DNA from: Acidobacteriota bacterium | GTDB lineage: Bacteria; Acidobacteriota; Thermoanaerobaculia; Multivoradales; UBA5704 | Length of the DNA: 10,761 nucleotides | Direction of reading: 5' to 3' | Assembly (NCBI GenBank): GCA_003223675.1 | Contig: QHVW01000401.1 | Location: forward strand, 1 to 10,761 | Shown here: piece by piece, positions 1 through 7,142 of the stretch | Numbering within the stretch: the stretch's first letter is position 1 | Layout of the letters: each line of letters opens with the position of its first letter | Notes under the pieces: generated by a model | What the model was told of the DNA's origin: nothing | Database searches by the model: none | What the model saw: the letters and a program-made list of their open reading frames with translations, nothing else | Program-made: the position numbers and the translations under genes

Positions 1-82
1 AAGCGGTCTGTGCGGAGAGCACCGCCGCGCCGGTGAGGATAGCGGTTAGCAGGGGGATCAGAAATTTGGAAAAGGCTTTCAT
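1..82 (-). CDS. Start of a secreted protein (partial, runs off the left edge)
   Basis: Only the first 27 codons are visible. The ATG at 82 follows a good AAGGAG ribosome binding site with five bases between AGGAG and the start. The peptide starts MKAFSKF, then has a hydrophobic stretch (LIPLLTAILTGAAVL) and ends SAQTA. This is a standard Sec signal peptide with a likely signal peptidase I site after the Ala of LSA. The mature protein lies outside the window, so its function cannot be named. It is the last of a run of minus-strand genes downstream of the CHAT peptidase gene and is separated from the previous gene by a strong hairpin at 118-156, so it may be transcribed on its own. Confidence 0.75.
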   Translation of the reverse strand, partial: MKAFSKFLIPLLTAILTGAAVLSAQTA

Positions 83-117
83 AGGATCTCCTTTGGTTTG
101 AGCTCCAAAGCCCGCAG

Positions 118-156
118 GGCGGAGGCCGGAAGGTCCAGTTGCCTTCCGGCTCCGCC
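118..156 (-). terminator. Strong bulged hairpin, possible terminator after the 115-aa gene
   Basis: Left arm 118-133 and right arm 142-156 are complementary over 15 pairs with a single bulged G, around an 8-base loop. It lies between the stop of the 115-aa gene (190) and the start of the secreted-protein gene (82), where a terminator or processing site would be expected. On the minus strand it is followed by CTGCGGGCTTTGG, with no true T run, so a classical intrinsic terminator is only weakly supported. It could instead be an mRNA-stabilising structure. Confidence 0.5.
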
Positions 157-189
157 CCGCACAGCCCCGGACTGAGCCGGGCCATCGCT

Positions 190-537
190 CTAGGCGATGC
201 CGAAGAACGTTACGAGCCCCGTTACCGTGCCCTCCCACTTCCGGCCGTCGGTTTGGTCGCGGAGAGTCGCAGTGCAGGCCGCCTCCGTATTCGAGGTGCT
301 CAGAGCGACCTGGAGCCGTCCGTAGTCGAAATGGCTATCTTTGCCTGTGTACTGCAGATCGAAGCTCTGGAGAGCGATAGTGGCGACGATGTCCTTTCCG
401 GACGGGGGGTTGAACGAATCTGTCTGCCTCTGTGTGCCAGCGTTCGAGGGGAAGTGGAACCTCGCGACTTGAGTGCCAAGCATCGAACGCGAAGCGACCG
501 CGGTCTCGACCTCGACTGCCTGAGTGGATTGCGACAT
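190..537 (-). CDS. Small uncharacterised beta-rich protein (115 aa)
   Basis: The ATG at 537 has the ribosome binding site GGGAGG eight bases upstream, and the frame closes with TAG at 190. I do not recognise a named family. The protein has no signal peptide and no membrane segment. Its first 25 residues are polar and Ser/Thr/Ala/Val-rich. Residues 50-115 alternate hydrophobic and polar residues as in beta strands: VATIALQSFDLQY, then YGRLQVALSTS, then TATLRDQ, ending in GTVTGLVTFFGIA. The run FDLQY..KDSHFDYGRLQV followed by TLRDQTDG and a hydrophobic last strand looks like a small beta-sandwich of the lectin-like sort, but this is only an impression. There is one cysteine (88). The gene is the second of two small genes after the CHAT peptidase gene and is visibly less GC-rich than that neighbour. 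Confidence 0.75.
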   Translation of the reverse strand: MSQSTQAVEVETAVASRSMLGTQVARFHFPSNAGTQRQTDSFNPPSGKDIVATIALQSFDLQYTGKDSHFDYGRLQVALSTSNTEAACTATLRDQTDGRKWEGTVTGLVTFFGIA

Positions 538-560
538 AATCGGATCCTCCCGTGAAGGCT

Positions 561-584
561 CCGGGCCGCCTCATTGCGGCCCGG
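561..584 (-). terminator. Perfect 9-bp hairpin between the two small genes
   Basis: The arms CCGGGCCGC (561-569) and GCGGCCCGG (576-584) are perfect complements around a six-base loop. The hairpin lies in the 116-base gap between the 104-aa gene and the 115-aa gene, a short distance before the ribosome binding site of the latter. No T run follows on the minus strand, so it may act as an mRNA-processing or attenuation element rather than a simple terminator. Confidence 0.4.
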
Positions 585-653
585 CCTGTCTCGGTAGTGA
601 GGCTCCGGCGCGGTTTGTTCCTAAAAAATTTCGAGGACCGCAGAGCCGCGGGG

Positions 654-968
654 CTAGCCGCCGCCATCGACCCCGCCGGCGGTGTCGTTGGCCGTCCAAG
701 ACCCCGTGATCCCTCCCTGCCCCGCCAGACTAGAGAATTTGATCTGGAGTTGAATCTCGTAGCTTCCGTCCTCACTCTTGATCGTGTTGGTGGGCTCGTC
801 GTAGATACCCTTCGGGTAGGTGAAGTCCTTTTGGGGGTCGCCTTTTTTGCATGTGACCTGCACCACGTTATTTCCCAAATCGCAAATCTCGATCCCATCC
901 CTGAAGCTGCACTCTCTGACACCCGACTCGGAGACCACCCAAGGCCTTGTGAAGTCCTTGATTGACAT
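654..968 (-). CDS. Small uncharacterised protein with three Cys and a Gly-rich tail (104 aa)
   Basis: I chose the ATG at 968 (MSIKDF) because AAGGAG sits seven bases upstream of it. An in-frame ATG at 986 would place that ribosome binding site inside the coding sequence. The protein has no signal peptide or membrane helix. It contains three cysteines (20, 29, 40) in the N-terminal half, then a polar middle, a likely beta strand pair at residues 69-81 (SYEIQLQIKFSSL), and a glycine-rich end, GGVDGGG. I do not recognise a family. It begins 93 bases after the CHAT peptidase stop codon and precedes a second small gene of similar size. Its base composition is much less GC-rich than the peptidase genes: 30 of 60 bases at 721-780 against 47 of 60 at 3601-3660. 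A role as partner or substrate of the CHAT protein is inference from position only. Confidence 0.75.
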   Translation of the reverse strand: MSIKDFTRPWVVSESGVRECSFRDGIEICDLGNNVVQVTCKKGDPQKDFTYPKGIYDEPTNTIKSEDGSYEIQLQIKFSSLAGQGGITGSWTANDTAGGVDGGG

Positions 969-1061
969 GACGCTTTCTCCTTTCATGAAGGGTACGTTCG
1001 AGAGTAGAGTGCAATCAGCGCGGCAGGAGCTCCAACATTTTTCAGCTTTCCGGAGCCTCCC

Positions 1062-4000
1062 TCACCGCCAGTCCCCCTGGAGGACGAAGGCTCCCCAGTA
1101 GGACGGATCGCGGAAGCGGTGCTGGCGCGCGATCGTGAGGCGGGCCTTGCGCAGCGCGGCGGCGGGGCGCAGGCCCTCGATCCACAAGCCGCGGTAGAAC
1201 GAGGCCATGAGCGCGGCCGTGGCCCGGTCGTCGATCCACCACAGGCTCGCCACCACCCGCGGCGCTCCCGCGTAGAGGAAGCCGCGGGTAAGCCCGAGGA
1301 GACCTTCGCCCCGGATCTCCTTGCCCAGGGCCGTCTGGCAGCCGGAGAGCACCACCAGATCGGCCGCCAGGTCGAGGTCGTAGACGTCGCGCAGGCCCAG
1401 GAAACCTTCGCGTGGCTTGCCGTCCGGCCTGACGCGGGAGAGCGCCAGGCCCGAGAGCTCCGGCCGCCCGGCGTCAAAAACGCCATGAGTGGCGAAGTGG
1501 ATGTATCGGAAGTCGCGCAGGCGGCCGGAGAGGACCAGGTCGCGGTCGGCCGCGAAGTCGAAAGCGGTCGTGACCGCACCCGGCGGCGCCAGAGCGGCGA
1601 TTCCCAGAGCCTCCTGGCGGGAGAAACGGAGGCGGGTCAGAAAAAGGGCGTCGGCGCCGCCGCCTTGCCGGTCGCCCGCCACCACGGAGTGGCTCTGTTT
1701 CCCTGGGGTGACGCGGGAATCGTCCGGCCGGAAGACCGGATCGGCGATGACGAGGGCGAGCCCGCGGGCCGGCGGCCTTCGCGCCAGCTCCCGCCGCTCG
1801 GCCGCGAGCACCGACGCCGACGGCAGCTCGATCACCTCATGGCGCGCGAGGAGGGACCGGTCCGGGTTTCGCGGCTCGGGCAGAACGTCGAAAGGGACGT
1901 AATTCAGGGCTCCGTCGAGGACGACCGCCAGGCGGCGCTCCCCCAGCTCGCCGGCCACCGGGCCGAGGAGCATCCGGCTGAGCGTCCGCCCGAGCCTGGA
2001 CCGCTTGTCGTCGCCGCCTGGCGTGCTCAGGGCCTGATGGTAGGCGCGAGCGGCGCGCTCGATCTCCTCCCGTCCGGGAAGGACGAAGGCGCGCAGCCCG
2101 GCCGCGTCGACCGCCCAGAGATAGCCGCGCTCCCGTCCGAGGGAGTATTCGAGGAGGAGCGTGCCGGAGTCGAGGAGCGGCTGGATCTCCCGCAGGCTCG
2201 CGGCTCCGGGATGGGTGAGATCGGCGTAGCGCGGGTTCTTGCTCCGGATCTCGGCGTCGAGGTTGTCCAGCTCGGCCCGGATCTGCTCGCTCTCGATTTC
2301 CAGGGCCCTGCTCGCGGCCGGGTCTCCCTTGGGGCGGCCGAGGAGGGTTTGGAGCCGGTCCTGCTTGAGGGCCAGACGGCGTTCGAGGTCGCGCTGCCGC
2401 GCCGCCAGCGCCGGGTCGATGCCGGAGCGGACGGCGGCGCCGCTCTCGCGCAGCACGTCGAGGAGCGAACGGGCGTGAGCGTCCTCGCTCGCCTCGAAGG
2501 CGGCGCGGTCGAAGCCCTGGCCGGGCCGGGTCGCCGCGAGGCGCATCAGGATATCGATGCGCAGCTCGTAGACGTCGCTGCGGGAGCCCAGGAAGGCGGC
2601 GCGGAGCTCCGGGTTGCCCAGCCGGTTGCGGAGCGATTCGAGAGCCGCGATGGCGGCTTCAGCATCGCTCGCCGCACGTTCGAGACCGCCGGGCTCCGCC
2701 TGGTCCCGCAGGGTGCGGGCCCGCGCGGCGAGAGTCATGGCCTCGTTGACGCGGTCACCCACGGCCCGTGAGGCGAGGACAGCCTGCTCGAAAAGGGGCA
2801 AGGCCTCCGCGGCACGCCCGCCCGCGGCCAGAGCCTCTCCCTTCCGGCGCAAGGTGAGCGCCTCGGTGGGGCGGTCTCCGGTCTGGCGCTGGAGGGCGAG
2901 AGCGCGGTCGAGCTCGGCGAGCGCGTCGGAGGAGTGGCCCGCCGCGGCCAGGGCCTCCCCGAGCAAGCTGCGGCTGATCCCCTCGTTCCGCGGATCAGAG
3001 GTCGAGCGGGCGACCTCAAGAGCCTGTCGGTGGAGGAGCACCGCCTTGCCGGCCGCACCGCTTCTGCGCTCCAGCCAACCGAGGTTGTTGAGGGTCACGA
3101 TCTCGCCGCGCCGGTCCTCGACCTTGCGGCGGAGCGCCAGAGCCTGGGTCAGATAGAGCCGGGCCCGCTCCGCCTCGCCGAGCGCGCTATATGCAGCCCC
3201 CAGATTGCTCAGGGTGGCGGCCTCCTGCCGCTGGTCGTCCAGAGCCGTGAGGATCTCCCGGGCTTCGCCATAGGCCTTGAGCGCCTCGTCGATCTCGCCC
3301 AGGCTGCGGTGGAGGACGGCGAGGTTGTTGAGCGCCTGAGCCTCTCCGGCGCGGTCCCCGATCGTCCGGCGGATCGCCAGCGCCTGCCGATAGCTCTCCT
3401 CAGCCGGCCCCGGCTCGCCCAGGCTGAAGGAGGCGAAGCCGAGGTTGTTGAGCACCGCGGCCTCGTCCTTGGTCTCGCCGAGCTGATGGAAGAGCGCCAG
3501 GGCCTCCCGGTAGCAGGCGAGCGCCGGTTGGATGCTGCCGCGGGCGTGGAGCACCAGGCATTGGTCGTTGCGCAAATCGGCCTCGGGATAGGCCAGCCCG
3601 AGCCGGCGCGCGAGATCGAGGCCGCGGGCGAGAGCCTCGTCGGCAGCGGGGAGCTCGCTCCTCTCCCAGAGGGTGAGCCCGAGATCGCTCCAGGCCTGCA
3701 TCTCGCGCTCGGGCCGCTGCAGCTCCCGCCATCGCGAGACCGCGTCGCGATAGAGCTCGACGGCTTGGCTCTGCTTCCCCAGGCCATGATTGACGGCGGC
3801 GAGGGCGGCGACCGCCTCGGCCTCGCCCGGCCGGTCACCCGCGGTCTGGAAATGGCCGCGCGCCTCCTGGAGGGCCGCGAGGACCTTCTCGAGGCTGCCC
3901 GTGGGCTCGCGGCGCAGGATCGTGCCCGCCCGCGTCATCGCCTCCAGGGCCGCGATCCGTTCCCGTCCGGCTGGCGCCGAATCGGGGAGCTCGTCCAGAC

Positions 4001-4388
4001 GGATCTCGCAACGGCCGGGCCCCACCCCCTTCACCGCGGCGCGTACCTCGACCTGGTAGACGCCCGTGGCGGCGGGGCGGAGGAGGACGGCCTCGATCCC
4101 CCAGCGATCCAGGGGGGAGTCGACCGCGGTCACGCTCTCGCCGCGCGGCCCGCGCACGTCGAGGGTCAGGTGGATCCCCCGCTGCTCGACGGCGAGGGAA
4201 TATGCCCTGCCGGCGGTGAGATCGGCCTCGAAGACTCCGATATCACCGGCGGCGAAGGCGCGCTCCAGCGACGTGCCGGCCGCGAGGGGGGCCGGAGACG
4301 GCGGCGCCTGCGCGCTCCCGCCGCCTCCCGCCATCAAGGCGCAGAGCGCGGTCAGAGCCCCCCATCGCGGATCTCGGCTGTGTCGCAT
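1062..4388 (-). CDS. Exported PPC-TPR-CHAT protein, caspase-like peptidase (1108 aa)
   Basis: CHAT domains are clan CD cysteine peptidases related to caspases and separase, which cut chosen partner proteins. Residues 1-28 form a signal peptide (hydrophobic ALTALCALMA, probable cut after SAQA). Residues about 40-135 form a beta-rich domain like the bacterial pre-peptidase C-terminal (PPC) domain (AFAAGDIGVFEADLTAGRAY, then YQVEVR). Residues about 185-560 hold around nine TPRs with a 40-residue period, several carrying the LNNLG signature. A charged helical linker covers about 630-715. The CHAT domain runs from about 730 to the end, with the catalytic His968 in IHFATHG and Cys1017 in VVLSGCQTALG. 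Both residues are present, so the enzyme should be active. The family-typical VASLWWIDD and a C-terminal WGAFVLQGDWR are also seen. The start follows GAGGGG and lies six bases after the stop of the upstream Tricorn-like gene, so the two are surely cotranscribed. The substrate is unknown. TPRs usually bind a trigger or the substrate. Confidence 0.93.
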   Translation of the reverse strand: MRHSRDPRWGALTALCALMAGGGGSAQAPPSPAPLAAGTSLERAFAAGDIGVFEADLTAGRAYSLAVEQRGIHLTLDVRGPRGESVTAVDSPLDRWGIEAVLLRPAATGVYQVEVRAAVKGVGPGRCEIRLDELPDSAPAGRERIAALEAMTRAGTILRREPTGSLEKVLAALQEARGHFQTAGDRPGEAEAVAALAAVNHGLGKQSQAVELYRDAVSRWRELQRPEREMQAWSDLGLTLWERSELPAADEALARGLDLARRLGLAYPEADLRNDQCLVLHARGSIQPALACYREALALFHQLGETKDEAAVLNNLGFASFSLGEPGPAEESYRQALAIRRTIGDRAGEAQALNNLAVLHRSLGEIDEALKAYGEAREILTALDDQRQEAATLSNLGAAYSALGEAERARLYLTQALALRRKVEDRRGEIVTLNNLGWLERRSGAAGKAVLLHRQALEVARSTSDPRNEGISRSLLGEALAAAGHSSDALAELDRALALQRQTGDRPTEALTLRRKGEALAAGGRAAEALPLFEQAVLASRAVGDRVNEAMTLAARARTLRDQAEPGGLERAASDAEAAIAALESLRNRLGNPELRAAFLGSRSDVYELRIDILMRLAATRPGQGFDRAAFEASEDAHARSLLDVLRESGAAVRSGIDPALAARQRDLERRLALKQDRLQTLLGRPKGDPAASRALEIESEQIRAELDNLDAEIRSKNPRYADLTHPGAASLREIQPLLDSGTLLLEYSLGRERGYLWAVDAAGLRAFVLPGREEIERAARAYHQALSTPGGDDKRSRLGRTLSRMLLGPVAGELGERRLAVVLDGALNYVPFDVLPEPRNPDRSLLARHEVIELPSASVLAAERRELARRPPARGLALVIADPVFRPDDSRVTPGKQSHSVVAGDRQGGGADALFLTRLRFSRQEALGIAALAPPGAVTTAFDFAADRDLVLSGRLRDFRYIHFATHGVFDAGRPELSGLALSRVRPDGKPREGFLGLRDVYDLDLAADLVVLSGCQTALGKEIRGEGLLGLTRGFLYAGAPRVVASLWWIDDRATAALMASFYRGLWIEGLRPAAALRKARLTIARQHRFRDPSYWGAFVLQGDWR
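2950..3836 (-). repeat. 120-bp periodic TPR-coding repeats
   Basis: Within the CHAT gene the 10-mer GAGGTTGTTG (plus strand) occurs at 3081, 3321 and 3441, with a diverged copy at 3201 (CAGATTGCTC), so the spacing is exactly 120 bases or a multiple of it. Each copy encodes the antiparallel LNNLG-type residues of a 40-residue TPR. The exact spacing and DNA-level identity suggest repeat duplication in tandem. Such regions can gain or lose whole 120-bp units without breaking the frame. Confidence 0.7.
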
Positions 4389-4394
4389 GGCCCC

Positions 4395-7142
4395 TCACGG
4401 CACCTGCGGGGCCTCCCCCTTCTTCGGATAGATCAAGGACTTGTTCGGATACGCCGGCGCCTTGGGCACCGGCACCGGCTCGGCCTTGATCTTCTCCTGG
4501 AGGTACTTGATCGCGGCGTCGAGCTGGGCGTCCTTCCCTTCGAAGGTGGCGTGGGGAGCGTTCTCCACCGCGATGTCCGGATCGACGCCGTGCCCCTCGA
4601 TCAGCCAGATCCCCTCGGGGCCGTATACGCCGAACTCGGCCGCGGTGGCGATCCCCTTGTCCACCAGGACGTTGCTCGACGAGAGCCAGATCTCGCCCCC
4701 CCAGGAGCGGCTGCCGATCACCGGGCCGAGCTTCAGGCGCCGGATCCCTTCCGCGAAGACCTCGCCGTCCGACGCGGTCCCCTCGTTGATCAGCACCACC
4801 AGATGGCCGCGGAAGGCGTAGGGCATGTTCGAGTAGGGCTCTCCCGTGCGCGGCTGCCACCAGAACCATGCCTTGCGCAGGAGCTTGGCCAGGATCCAGC
4901 TCTCGATGTTGCCCCCCCGGTTGTTGCGCACGTCGATGATCAGCCCGGGGCGGTCGAACACCGGGTAGAAGTCGCGCGCCCAGCTCGTGTAGTCCTGGCC
5001 GCCCATCGCCCGCAGGTGGACGTAGCCGATCTCCCCCTTCCCCTTCTCCTCCACCGCCAGCCGCCGCGCGTGCTCCCAGTCGCCATAGCGCAGGTCGGCG
5101 GCGTCCTTGGGCGAGACCGGCTTCACCACCACGTCCCGGCTCTTGTGGGTCTTGGCGTCCTTGACGCGCAGGAGCACCTGCTTGTCCGCCTGGTTGCGCA
5201 GCAGGGAGCCCAGATCCTGGGTGGACAGGGTGGGAGCGCCGTTGATTGCTTCGATGACGTCGCCGTCCTCGACGTCCACCCCCGGCGCGCGGAGCGGTCC
5301 GGCGTCGGCCGGCAGATCGGGGTCCGAGCGGTAGACGTGGGTGACCCGCCAGCCTCCCGCGGCCTCGTCGCGGGCGAGCTCGGCGCCGAGCGAGGCGATG
5401 TCGATGTCCTCGCCCCCCTTGCGCGGCTCGCTGCGGACGAAGGTGTGCAGAGCCGACAGCTCGCTCACCATCTGACCCAGCAGATCGTCCAGCTCGCCCC
5501 GGCTCGTCACCCGCAGGCTCAAGGGGCGGTACTTCTCCAGCATCCCCGGCCAGTCGACCCCGTGCATCTTCGGGTCGTAGAAGTAGTCGCGCTCCAGCCG
5601 CCAGGCCTCGCGGAACATCTGCTGCCACTGCTCGCGGGGGTCGAAGGCGAAGGTCCATTTCGAGAGGTCCACCCGGGCCTTCTCCAGCTCTTTCTCCGAC
5701 AGGGCGTCGCCCCCCGCCGTGGCGTCCCCGGCGTCGAGGACATAGAAGTCATCCGTCTTGCGCAGCATCAGCTTCTTGCCGTCGGCCGAGAGGTCGTAGT
5801 CCGCGATGCCGGCGAGGACGGTTTGGGGCTCGGTCTTCTCCCAATCGAACGGCACGGCCTCGAGCTCCTGCATGTCCTCCTGGAGCCCGGGCTGGGCCGA
5901 GACCCAGAAGAGATGGTCCTCGCTCGCCTGCAGCGAGTCGTAGTTGCCGGGGGGCACCGGGACCTCATACAACCGGGAGGAGAGGCCGTCGAGGTCGATC
6001 GCCACCTTGGGCGGCTTCTTCTGCTTGTCCTGGTCCTTGTCCTCGTCCTTGACCTTCTCCTTGCTCTTCTTTTTCCCCTTCTCGTCCTTCCCGGGGGTGT
6101 CCGCCGGCGCCTCGTCCTCCTCCTTGTCTTTGGGCTTCGCCGGATGGAGCTCGTCCGGCGGCTGGAAGGGCGAGCGGGCGTCCTTCTTCAGGGCGATCCC
6201 GAAGATGCCGGTGGTCGCGGTGAGATAGGGATCGGGCTGGCGCGGCCCCCAGACTGAGCGGACGAGGGTGTTGAGGCTGCGATCCGAAAGGAAATAGAGC
6301 CACTTGCCGTCGCGGCTCCAGGCCGGGCTCGCGCTGTTGAAACGGTTGGAGGTCACCGGCACGGTCTTGCCGGTCTCCACCTGATAGAGGTAGATCCGGG
6401 TGAACGAGTTGGGCTCGGGGACCGCCCAGGCGAGCCAGCGGCTGTCCGGCGACCAGGCGAGGTCCTGGAACTGGCCGAAGGCCGCGGTCGAGACGGCGAT
6501 CCGCTTCTGCTTGCGGGTCTTGAGGTCGAGCAGCCAGAGCTGCTGATTCTTGTCGTGATGGGCGAGCCAGCGCCCATCCGGCGAAGGCTCCCCCTCCCAG
6601 CGGAGCACCTTGGCGTCCGAGGTGAGCTGCTCGGGCTTGCCGACGCCGTTCGCCGGAAACTTCCAGAATTCCACCTCGCCCGTCTCGTCCGACAGCGCGA
6701 TGACGCTCTTGCCGTCCGGCAGGAAGCGCCCTTCCCGGTAGCGCACGCCCTCCTTGCGGGTCACCTCGACCATGCGTCCCGCCTTCACCGGCGCCACGAA
6801 CACCTGCCCGCGGGCGGTCAGCACGATCCGGTTGCCGTCGGGCGAGAGCCGGGCCGCGGTCAGGAAGTCCACCGGCTTCTTCACCCAGGTCTCCCGCATC
6901 TGATCGAAATCCGAGATCAGGCGGATGGCGACCGGCGCGTCCTGGCCGGCCGCGACGTCGAAGATCCGCAGGTCGGCCCCGAGCTGATAGACGATCCGGC
7001 CGTCCGAGAGGTCGGGCGAGGCCACGTCCCAACCCTGATGATGGGTGTGCTGGCGCAGGTCCTTGCCGTTCTCGTCCATCGACCAGAGATTCATCGTGCC
7101 GTCGCGGTCCGAGACGAAGTAGACCCGCCCCTGCCAGAGCAT
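4395..7142 (-). CDS. C-terminal part of the Tricorn homolog: propeller, PDZ, S41 core
   Basis: Numbering is from the first ATG of this frame (7142), though the true reading enters it near 7166. Residues about 1-330 hold beta-propeller blades with repeated SPDG/LPDG turns (LSPDGNRIV, EPSPDGRWLAHH, AWSPDSRWLAW, AWSRDGKWLYF). Residues 331-380 are a Lys/Asp/Glu-rich, low-complexity linker. Propeller-like sequence resumes to about 470. Residues about 500-570 contain the catalytic His566 in SELSALHTFVR. A PDZ domain covers about 598-676 (GVDVEDGDVIEAINGAP). The S41 core follows, with IIDVRNNRGGNI, the nucleophile Ser791 and Asp792 in EGTASDGEVFAEGI, and Glu849 in IEGHGVDPDIAV. These match Ser965, Asp966, His746 and Glu1023 of archaeal Tricorn. 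The Ser before the catalytic His in archaeal Tricorn is Leu here. This fragment has no signal peptide and no convincing ribosome binding site of its own, so it is probably not made alone. Confidence 0.85.
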   Translation of the reverse strand: MLWQGRVYFVSDRDGTMNLWSMDENGKDLRQHTHHQGWDVASPDLSDGRIVYQLGADLRIFDVAAGQDAPVAIRLISDFDQMRETWVKKPVDFLTAARLSPDGNRIVLTARGQVFVAPVKAGRMVEVTRKEGVRYREGRFLPDGKSVIALSDETGEVEFWKFPANGVGKPEQLTSDAKVLRWEGEPSPDGRWLAHHDKNQQLWLLDLKTRKQKRIAVSTAAFGQFQDLAWSPDSRWLAWAVPEPNSFTRIYLYQVETGKTVPVTSNRFNSASPAWSRDGKWLYFLSDRSLNTLVRSVWGPRQPDPYLTATTGIFGIALKKDARSPFQPPDELHPAKPKDKEEDEAPADTPGKDEKGKKKSKEKVKDEDKDQDKQKKPPKVAIDLDGLSSRLYEVPVPPGNYDSLQASEDHLFWVSAQPGLQEDMQELEAVPFDWEKTEPQTVLAGIADYDLSADGKKLMLRKTDDFYVLDAGDATAGGDALSEKELEKARVDLSKWTFAFDPREQWQQMFREAWRLERDYFYDPKMHGVDWPGMLEKYRPLSLRVTSRGELDDLLGQMVSELSALHTFVRSEPRKGGEDIDIASLGAELARDEAAGGWRVTHVYRSDPDLPADAGPLRAPGVDVEDGDVIEAINGAPTLSTQDLGSLLRNQADKQVLLRVKDAKTHKSRDVVVKPVSPKDAADLRYGDWEHARRLAVEEKGKGEIGYVHLRAMGGQDYTSWARDFYPVFDRPGLIIDVRNNRGGNIESWILAKLLRKAWFWWQPRTGEPYSNMPYAFRGHLVVLINEGTASDGEVFAEGIRRLKLGPVIGSRSWGGEIWLSSSNVLVDKGIATAAEFGVYGPEGIWLIEGHGVDPDIAVENAPHATFEGKDAQLDAAIKYLQEKIKAEPVPVPKAPAYPNKSLIYPKKGEAPQVP

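Noticed and set aside
335..965. Open frames at 552-965 (+) and 335-922 (-) over the small genes
   Set aside because: They overlap the 104-aa gene and the intergenic hairpin, lack good ribosome binding sites and give basic, low-complexity products. The shorter minus-strand frames have proper ribosome binding sites.
1119..2771. A 550-codon plus-strand open frame antisense to the CHAT domain
   Set aside because: The opposite strand carries recognisable catalytic motifs. This product has no domain and a composition typical of a shadow frame.
1062..4388. A link to type III-E CRISPR (Craspase), suggested by the TPR-CHAT architecture
   Set aside because: There is no CRISPR array or cas gene in the window, and this protein has a signal peptide and a PPC-like domain, unlike the cytoplasmic Csx29.
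2934..6257. A 1107-codon open frame on the plus strand, antisense to the CHAT and Tricorn genes
   Set aside because: It spans the boundary of two well-supported genes, its product is low-complexity (Arg, Leu, Gly, Ala, Glu) and mirrors the opposite-strand repeats. Long antisense frames are expected in GC-rich DNA where stop codons are rare.
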